This document shows, one piece after another, positions 55,694 to 64,000 of a DNA stretch of 64,000 nucleotides. The position numbers and the translations under genes were made by a program. Position 1 is the first letter of the stretch. Each line of letters starts with the position of its first letter. Source of the DNA: Diploscapter coronatus (taxonomy: Eukaryota; Nematoda; Chromadorea; Rhabditida; Rhabditidae); contig OZ038422.1 in assembly GCA_964036155.1 (NCBI GenBank), positions 84,033,201 to 84,097,200 on the forward strand, given 5' to 3'. The notes below the pieces were generated by a model. The model was not told the DNA's origin. It ran no database searches and worked only from the letters and a program-made list of their open reading frames with translations.

Positions 55694-58600
55694 TTAATTA
55701 CTGGAATTCGAATGTTCTCCCTCTGAATGCGCCTTTTCATCGTCTCCGTTAGTGTTTTGACTCTGCCACATATGGTAGTAGATGCCTTTCTTTGCAAGGA
55801 GCGTTGAGTGACTAAAAAATAAGTTTAGAATTTAAAAATGCAAGAAGAAATCGCCCACTGCAACTTCATTTTCCTGGAAAATATGAAAGCTACAGTCGAC
55901 GCTGCAACTTTTTCGAACCACGCAGTTAACCGCATAAACAAATAAGAAAACGACAATCTTACCTTCCCCTTTCAATGATAACTCCTTTGTCGAGCACGAG
56001 AATCTGATTGCACGAGACTACAGTAGAGAGTCGATGCGCCACGACCTGAATTTGCACAAAACTAGCTAAATTTGGACCTTCAAAACAGACCACTCCAGTC
56101 CTCGTGCTGCAGAGCTCTTCCAGACACTTCTGAATGGCCCGTTCGGTTTTCGTGTCCAAGGCAGAGGTAGCCTGAAAAATACTCAAACATAAAATTTCCA
56201 TGATAAAAATTAAAATATTCGACCTCATCCAGGAAAATGAATTGCGGCTTTTTGAGAATCGTCCTAGCAATAGCAACCCTTTGCTTCTCTCCTCCAGACA
56301 ATTTCAGGCCTCTTTCACCAACCAGAGTGTCGTAGCCTAAAATTTAGGACATTCTTATAAATCCTTTTCCAAGATTTTTCGAGGAACGTCTTCTTGCAGA
56401 ATTCTAAACCAATTAGCAAAAATACCATTCGGCAGGGAGAGGATTTTGTCGTGAATCATAGCGGCCTTCGCAGCATCGTAGACTTCTTCATCAGATGCGC
56501 TCGGGTTTCCAAACCGGATGTTGTACCTGGAAAAATCTTTTCTTTATCTGAGAGGAGAAGATAGATCATGCGCTTTCAAGTCATTTAATAGCGACAAAAA
56601 TTGTCGAAGTTTCAGAAGGATATTCTAAAGAAAACTTACATGATCGTGTCATTGAATAGTACAGTATCCTGAGGGACGATGCCAATTTGTTTCCGGAGAG
56701 ATTTTAGTTTTAGCGATCTGAAAAAAGAACATACATGAAAAATATTCCTTTCTTTCAATTTACCGAATATCAATTCCATCGTATGCGATAGAATTTTCGC
56801 TGGACTCGAATAACCGGAACAGCAGCCGGATGATAGTTGATTTTCCCGAACCGGAAGGGCCGACCTGAAAATACATGACATAAACACATGAAATGAGAAG
56901 AAAATTGTCAGGAAAGAGTTTTGTATGAGTCCGTTTAAAAAGAATCTTGATTACCAAAGCTACAGTCTGTCCTCTGCCCACTTCAAAACTGATGTCTTTC
57001 AGAACAGCCACTTCCTTGTTATACGAAAATGTCAGGTTCTTCACCTAAAAATTAAAAATAAGAAAAAGAAAGGGAAAAAACCACTTACAGAAATAACATC
57101 GTCCTTCGGCTGATATTCAATCGCATCTGGAGCGTCTTGGACTTCGATTTCTTCATTCATCAAGTCGAACATGTTCTGAATTTGAAATCAAAGGTCATAA
57201 CTTTATTGTTGATGCTCAAATCCGGGAGACGCGTGCAAAGTGGTGCAGTTATTTTTAAAATAGCACGCGAAAAGGGGATTGGCTTAAAATTCATCCTTTC
57301 TCTCTCTATTTTCGACCTCTCAGATTTGGATACCAACAATAAATTACGAATATTCTCACTTCCATATCAACGAAGCTCTTCTGGATCACTCGGTAGACAG
57401 TGCCTAAAATCGTCTGATTAGTACCGACATATTTTCAGGGTATTTCAAGTAAATACTCCATGTTATTCTCTTTTCCTGATCTTATTTTCTACCCGGTTTT
57501 GATACGAGCTATTTCTCTCATTATAGGAAAAATATATTTAGCTCAAAATTTTCCTGTGGGTATTGAGAGGTTTACCCTCAGATAAAATTCTCCTCCTATT
57601 TTCGCAAAAAAAATTACCCGCGGGTAAGTTTTGAGCTGAGTATATTTTTCCTATCATCAAAGAACGTGGTTAAAACTGAACAAAAGATCAAAAACTTATT
57701 AGTAAAAGTTGGCTAATTTACTTGATTTATCCTGGAAATTCTAATTTTACCATATTAACTATCTTGGGTATTTAGGAAAGTTAACTTACCGAAGAAATTT
57801 AACGGGCTGTATCTGAAATAGAAAAATCAGTACAAGATAGTTTCATTATCACGCTTTATCTTGCCATTATTATATGATGATAGGACAAGATAAGACGTCA
57901 TTTTCGAATTTTACTTACAATTGGAGAATGTAGGTAGTGAATAGAACGTAGTCACCAACCTGAAAGGAATATATCGTGAATACAATCGAATAAAGTAGGT
58001 TTAAAAATGAATAAAATGTAATGAAATTAACGCACAGTAAGCTTCCCTTCCGAAGTAATCAAGTAGCAGACGAGCAGGGAGCCGGCAGTCAGACCAATTC
58101 CGATTATGCCATTTTGGAGGGAGTTGAGCAGAGCGAGAGATGCATTTGAACGCCATTCTGCCAGTTGGTAGCTGAAATATTCATTATTAGTTATTATGTT
58201 TTAAATTCATCCGTAAGGTTAAGATTTAAAAGCTGACACAAAAAAGCTTCCTGTATTATACATCGATTCTTTCTTATCTCTCCCTCTTTTCTACATTCCC
58301 TCATCCTAAAATCACGATGTCTAATACATTAAACCGCTCAGAAATAAGATTCTTTTCGAGAAAAAATGAAGTGAAACTTTGAAAAGCAAAGTAAAATAGA
58401 CCTTTCGATAGCCCTCCTGAACCGATTGACCTCGTAGTCTTCATTAGAGTAATATTTGACAGTTTCGTAGTTGAGCAGAGAATCAGTGCCAATCGCACTC
58501 GATGCATTGTCCTTTTCATTCATTTCTCGTTGAAAAGCCGTCCTCCATTCAGTCACGTAGATCGTCACGACTGAAAAAAAAAACAATTCATTAAAAACTT

Positions 58601-60867
58601 CGTTTGAGAGAGACAAATAGCATTTTTTTCATTTCGGCTTTATGCCAATTTAATGAATCTGAAAGAAAATAAAGGAAGAAGAATGTATTTACCCAAGTAC
58701 AGAACCATCGTAATGAAGACGAGAATTCCGAAGTAGAGGTTGAAAGTGGAGAAGAAAAAGACGACAGCAATGACGATGTCCGTGATTGTAGGCACGATGT
58801 TGAACAGCACATAGTTGAGGATGGAGTTCACAGAGGTTGTTCCTGAAAAAATTAAAAAAAAAAATTAGGGATAAAAGATATCTACCTCGATCCATAACCC
58901 GCAGAACCAGACCAGTCTTCCTCGACAAATGCCAGCGCAAACTAAGAGAATGCAAGTGGGCGAATAATTCTACCTGAAAATGATTGTTTTTGTCGAGATC
59001 GTAAAAAAAACGACAATTCGAAAGATTTGGCTGGAAAAAATGGCCTCTTGTTTCTACTCCTAAGTTACCATTGTCCTCTTGTAGTTTTATCCCCTTTTAT
59101 GGAAAATAGTAAGGGAAAAGAAGTGAATAAAAAACGGTAAAATGGTAAGAGTAACCTAGAGGTAAAAATACAAGATGCCGAAAAAATTCTTACCTCCAAC
59201 TCCCTAGTCGTGTACTGCTGAATGGGGATCCAAAGATAGCTGCGAATTGTGTTCAGAAACCCTCCCATCGCTCCATTGCCCTGCAGGAACTTCAAACCGG
59301 AGGAAATGAAAATGAGCGAGTATTGGAAGTGAGCAGGGTTCGCCAGACTATCCACTGAAATTTAGAAAATTAAATAAACAATGACAACAACAAACTTTGG
59401 AAAAAAAAATCAAAGATTTTTCAACAGAAATGATACAGAGAATAAGGTTTCTTGGAGGGTTAAAGAAGTTAATAAGTAGGAAAAAATCCTACCTATCCAT
59501 TTACTGTACAGAGGCAGAGCCACGTTGATGAGTCTTCCCAAAACGAGCAGCAACAGACAAATGGCCACTCGAATCTGCAGTCCCACACTCTTCTTCGGCC
59601 AGACGTAAGGCGCGATTAGGGAGATTTTGTGCGAGAAATTGGAAAACGCCTAAAAATTTTAGTTAAAGAAAGAATGAAACAGAATCGACTGAAAAAGGTG
59701 AATCAACTTGACGAGCACAAGTATACCAGTTTTGACAACGAGAAAATGGGTGAGTTTTCAAAAATTAAGATAAAAATCATACCGAATTTGAGTTTCCAGA
59801 AGAGCCAAGTAGTGGAGAGAACATCGAAGACAGAAGAAGGAGACTTGTCAGCGAGAGCTCCACGACGAAGAAGATGAACTCGGCATCGGAGTGAATTCTA
59901 AAAAAATCCAAATTAAAGTGAATTTTTTTCCGATTCTTAATTTTGTTTACTTCTTGAAAAGTAGGTACTTTCATCAAGTTCAAATTGTAAATTAAAAGAA
60001 CTATTATTAATTGGAGAAAACGTCGATATTCAAAAATTACACTATCTGTCTCTTGTTTCTCTTCTACGCAACCCACTATTTCACTATAAATTCGATTTCT
60101 AATTGCTGTATGAATATCGACTTTCTCTCCAATCAACGATACCGTTTGAAATAAAGTTTCCAAGCCGTGAAAGGAATGAGCTGGAAGATGAGTGACAGCG
60201 AGAAGCTGAGTGCCAACGTGTAGGGCAGAAATGGAAGGTCTCTCCATCGGATCTGCGAACAGAGGCAGACGAACCAGAAGACCTAAAAATAAATTTGAAA
60301 ATTACAAGAAATACAGGACGTTCTATCAATTTTTCAGTTTTCGTCAACTTTAGCTGTCATTTTGTAATTAAAAAAAATAAATAAATAAATAAAGAGACAA
60401 GTCGTACCGTCTTAGCAATGCAGAACGCAAGAAGGACTTGAGTGAATTGCGATTTGATGAAGATGAGGAAGACGCTGTGGAAAATGGAATCCGCCACGAG
60501 GAGCGCCAACGTTAAAGTCGTGACGAAGAAGGAGAATGGCAGTCTGGTGGTTGCTGAAAATGAAAAAAATTATTTCCACCAAAAATTTATAAAATTTGTG
60601 TTCCTATGAAAAAAATTGTATTATTCAGGTTCAAAAATGTTAATTTTATAATATTTGAAAGAAATTTTAAAGAAAGTAACAAAACCAACATAATCGATTA
60701 TACGGATTGGCTCCTTTGGGCAGGAAGAGGACGATCAAATTGACGATGCCGAGCAGCGTGTACAGACCGAAGCCGACCAGCCTCGAGCAGGTCGGACCGA
60801 TCGGCCAACCTCTCCGACACTCATCCACAATTGATTCCGAATATGAGAAGGAAGATGGATACTCCAT
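55694..60867 (-). CDS. ABCB6: ABC half transporter of the ABCB6/HMT-1 type
   Basis: ATP-driven membrane transporter. HMT-1 in nematodes confers cadmium tolerance, and ABCB6 is linked to porphyrin and metal transport in endolysosomal or mitochondrial membranes. The start at 60867 opens an N-terminal hydrophobic domain ([20 protein letters not shown] and further helices to about 59560) that is diagnostic for this subgroup versus ABCB7. The six-helix core has conserved [28 protein letters not shown] and NFFGTYY-like parts. The ATPase domain has Walker [10 protein letters not shown] (about 56841-56867), [12 protein letters not shown], the signature LSGGEKQR (about 56280-56303), Walker B FIFLDE and AHRLSTV. 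The C-terminus ends ...HSNSSN with TAA at 55694-55696. About 15 exons, with no disruption seen. Confidence 0.9.
57525..57655. repeat. MITE-like palindrome in an ABCB6 intron
   Basis: GGAAAAATATATTTAGCTCA at the left pairs with TGAGCTGAGTATATTTTTCC at the right, and CCTGTGGGTA with TTACCCGCGGG, around an AT-rich centre. The intron is correspondingly enlarged. Confidence 0.65.
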
Positions 60868-62334
60868 CTGAATTTGTTGAAATTAACGAATTTGAAAAAT
60901 GGCATATTTTGCATGAAGAACGAGACGGAACCGATAAATTTAAAAACAATTTTGAAAACAAGAGTTAAAATGAAATAAAGTGCTTAAAAATTTCGAAAAT
61001 TAGAAAAAAAACAAAGTAGTAAAATGGTACGAATTAAATAAATGCGAAAAAATAACGTGACAAAATGGACAATTTAAAAATGACGATAAAGCAAGTGGTT
61101 GCAGAACGGAAATGACTGACTGCAAAAAAAGCGAAAATGTGATAAAAGTGCAATTTCAAAAATAAGTCAGACAGATAGAAATGCCAAAAAAAATTCGATA
61201 AGAACTGCGAAGAACAATAAAAATCCAAAATCACTAACACCTTTTCAAATTCTCTCTCCATCTTTCTCTCTTCGAACAAAGTCAATAACTCTTGTTATTT
61301 CTCGATGGAAACCTACGTTTCTTTTTAAACCCTTCTCGACTCTTTCTGAGCCTGATCTTTGCTTCATAAGTCATCATGCAATGCATTTCGAAAGTTCAAC
61401 ATCAGTTTATATTTTAGCTTTAATCTTTTGATATTGATCTATTCAAGATTATGAAACTTGGGGCTTTTGTCATCATTTTAAGAAATATCTTGCATCTACT
61501 ACTTCAAAATATAAACTATTTGAGCATTTTAAAATTTTATTGAGGAAAATTGAAAATTATAATATTGCAGAGTAGAAAGATAGTGTAGTGTGTCATGGAC
61601 TTCAAAATAATACGACTTTCATTGAAAAGTATTTGAATTCTCGAAGTCAACTTGAAATGGACAATCGGGCAAACGCTTTATGCCGGGTATGAATGGTGAA
61701 AGTAAAGGAATATAGCAAATGCGACTATATATAATATAGTGACATTACACGTCATTGGCATTATTATGAGCTTTGTAAAAGCAGCTATTCATAATCTTAA
61801 AACGATGCTGAGTTTGACGTTAGCAAATAATTCATTAAAATGCTTCAAAAGGATGAACAATCTTCGTATAAACTTTTCATCGCAAATAAAGTTCTAAATC
61901 ATTTAATTTTGCCTCTCGAGGTCTAGTTGTAGGCAAAAAATCATAAACATTACAAAAATATTAAATCGTAGAATACTAATAATAATTTATGGAAATGTTC
62001 AAACTTTTGATTCAATCTATGTAGGTAAAGAATAACATGACTCGCGAGAGGAATGTTTCTTTGTTTGGAGAAATACCCGCCATTCAGCATCAATAAAACG
62101 TGATTAAATAAAGATGATATATGCACAGAAAAATCTACAATAAAAATTAAAACTTCTATAGAATGCACTTCAAGGTTCACCGAAATTCAGCTAGAAACAT
62201 CATTATCAGACGATATGTTCCATGGACGAACTAGAACTCGATGCCAAATTCGTGTATCCAACGTTCAGGGAAAAACACCGACCATGATTCAGACCTTCCG
62301 AATTTCTGAAAGATAATTCTTTTTAACTTTAGGA
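60868..62334. other. Intergenic between the SLC26 gene and ABCB6
   Basis: About 1.5 kb of AT-rich sequence with no recognised coding exon or element. It contains the upstream region of ABCB6 and the 3' flank of the SLC26 gene. Confidence 0.5.
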
Positions 62335-64000
62335 CTATTTTTGAAAGTACTTGGCCTGCTGCGCAAAATAAACAGCATCATAGATGGTTGGATAAAATGA
62401 AGACTTTGGCACGTTGTTATAGAATCCGCAAACGTCGAATAATTCTCGAAGATTTGCTAAAAAAATGTTCGATTTTGATAGTAAAATTTGAGGAAATATT
62501 ACCTCGAGCCCCAGCGAACCAAACAGTCACTCCGTTTTGGACCATGTCTAGATGAACCTGAAATATTTGAATCTCAATTTTTCAATACATTTGTGTTGAT
62601 CAATAATCTCGCTCCAAACTATCAGAAGAAGCTATCTTTTGTTGAATGAAGAACAGCTTTTATCATTTCTAATGATATCTTGAAAAACTTTAAAAAAAAA
62701 AAACATTGAGAGCGCATTTATTGATGATCACCATGTTCTTACATCTTTCAAGCAATTGACGCCCATTCTGTCGACATACGAGAACGCGCTGCAGTCGATA
62801 ATCAGATATCTCGCGGGCGAATTCGGCAATCCATATATGGACTTTCTCTTGACGAGACACTCATCGCTGCCCGTTTTCCCTTTGTAGTCCCAACTCGTCA
62901 CCACTCTCTCAATGATCTTCTGGAATCGCTCCAGGTTCATGAACAGAAGAGGAGAGTCAAAGCGGATGATGCAAATGTCCTGAAATTGACAGTAAATTCG
63001 TCTTTTCAGGGATTTATAAAAGCATAAATTTAAAGACAAAGAAAATTTGAAGAGTAAATTTACAGAATCCTTATCGTTGGCTTTCTTTACTTTTATCTGA
63101 CATATGGCTTGACGTTTCATAAATTTCAAAAATCCTTTTACATTAATGAAGCAGATCTCCCTGAATCGCTGAGAATCTCTAAAGTCCATTGAGCCCGGAA
63201 TATTGGCAAGAATATGGGATGCTGGCCTGAAATTCCATCAAGTAATTATAGAGCAAAATAAGAGTAATCCTACATTTGAGACCTGACGACTGTAGTGAAA
63301 AGGGCGAATCCGACAGCGACCATGAGGCCGTTCAGAACCCCGCCAACGAGCGTGGCGACGAAAGCCACGATCCAAATTAGCTGCAAAACATGCCATTGCT
63401 TCCAAAGTATTGGATAAATGAGTGAGGATAAATGGAATTTCGACTTCGAATAACTCTAGGATTCAATTTCAATAAAGATTGCGTATTTTTCGAAGTAGAA
63501 ATTCTCTCAGTCCACAGTTTGATCCTTACAAAGTCAATCTTCGAAACTCTCCACAAATCGATGAGCTGTCTGAACTTCGAGAAGGCACTCAGCAAAGCCA
63601 CGAATATGGTAGCAGCAACGATGCTCTGTAGGATAAAATACTCAATGAAGTTGGAAAGTTTTAATTTACTCTTGGAAGAGGTCCAAGCCATCGACTTCCG
63701 TAAAGAATGAGCACGAGAAGAATGGAGGAGGAGAACACGGTACTCATCTGGGTACGTGAGCCTACAATTTTTTTTTTGGAAATGTCGCGTTTTCGTAACT
63801 TCTTCAAGTTACCTGCGTTGACATTCAGCATGGTTCTTGTCAATGAGCACGAATTTGGAAAGACTGGGAATAACGACGAGAGCAGAGAACCTGCTCCTAA
63901 TGCGTAGAACTCCTAAAAATGGGAAGGAATGACATTTGCCAAAGATCGATGTGTGTTACCTGTTTAGTATCGACTTGATATTTGAACTGCTTTGAGAACA
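62335..64000 (-). CDS. SLC26/SulP family anion transporter, 3' part
   Basis: Multi-pass anion exchanger or permease of the plasma membrane (sulfate, chloride, bicarbonate or oxalate; substrate not predictable here). The 5' part is beyond the right edge. From the edge: a SulP membrane segment (EFYALGAGSLLSSLFPVFPN, SCSLTRTMLNVNAG), SRTQMSTVFSSSILLVLILY, WLGPLPR, a segment near 63300-63370 (VATLVGGVLNG-like, in the last membrane helices), then the cytoplasmic STAS domain at about 62990-62730 (ICIIRFDSPLLFMNLERF, LIIDCSAFSYVDRMGVNCL) and the final exons (VHLDMVQNGVTVWFAGARAN, FYPTIYDAVYFAQQ). The stop TAG is at 62335-62337. Nematode sulp genes are the closest group by gene content. No lesion seen in the visible part. 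Confidence 0.88.

Overview
The window is eukaryotic and most probably from a nematode. Nearly every gene is cut into short exons by introns of about 45-300 bp, and the acceptors read TTTCAG or TTCCAG. The families present also fit: a NAS-type astacin-EGF-CUB protein, an HMT-1/ABCB6 half transporter, NNT and a SulP transporter. All recognisable host genes lie on the minus strand. I do not assign a species. Exon joins were worked out by eye from splice consensus, reading phase and family conservation, with no transcript data.

Layout from left to right: a TOPBP1-like BRCT gene (34-4739); a secreted astacin-like/EGF/CUB/C-type-lectin gene, copy A (5198-17355), whose intron is swollen by a 6.7-kb foldback DNA element (8493-15157); a dead mariner (18266-19493) and repeated non-coding blocks; a fragment with the last exons of NNT (22879-23473); a fragment with the first exons of TOPBP1 (23594-24597); a spare C-type-lectin exon cassette (25063-27749); astacin-like copy B (28473-33700); an Hsp70-like gene running in frame, apart from one TGA, into a kelch-repeat reading frame (35528-38554); the complete NNT gene (40117-48116); cytosolic/mitochondrial lysyl-tRNA synthetase (49370-54449); ABCB6/HMT-1 (55694-60867); and the 3' part of an SLC26/SulP anion transporter (62335 to the right edge).

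The left two thirds is explained by one tandem duplication of about 20 kb. The ancestral order was TOPBP1 - astacin/lectin - NNT. The breakpoints lie in TOPBP1 intron 4 and an NNT intron near the 3' end, so the junction (about 23570) places truncated NNT next to truncated TOPBP1. After duplication, copy A gained the mariner (copy B keeps the empty TA site) and carries the foldback element. Copy B carries the Hsp70-kelch gene, an extra lectin cassette, an expanded Ser/Thr-coding minisatellite, and damage in one lectin exon.

The points most worth a second look are: the Hsp70 ATPase domain joined to kelch repeats in place of a substrate-binding domain; an astacin fold that has lost its zinc site but is kept with EGF, CUB and lectin domains; a phase-matched alternative first exon giving KARS a mitochondrial presequence; and the foldback element with GGACGCCCA-repeat ends, a 9-bp target duplication and two nested giant palindromes.
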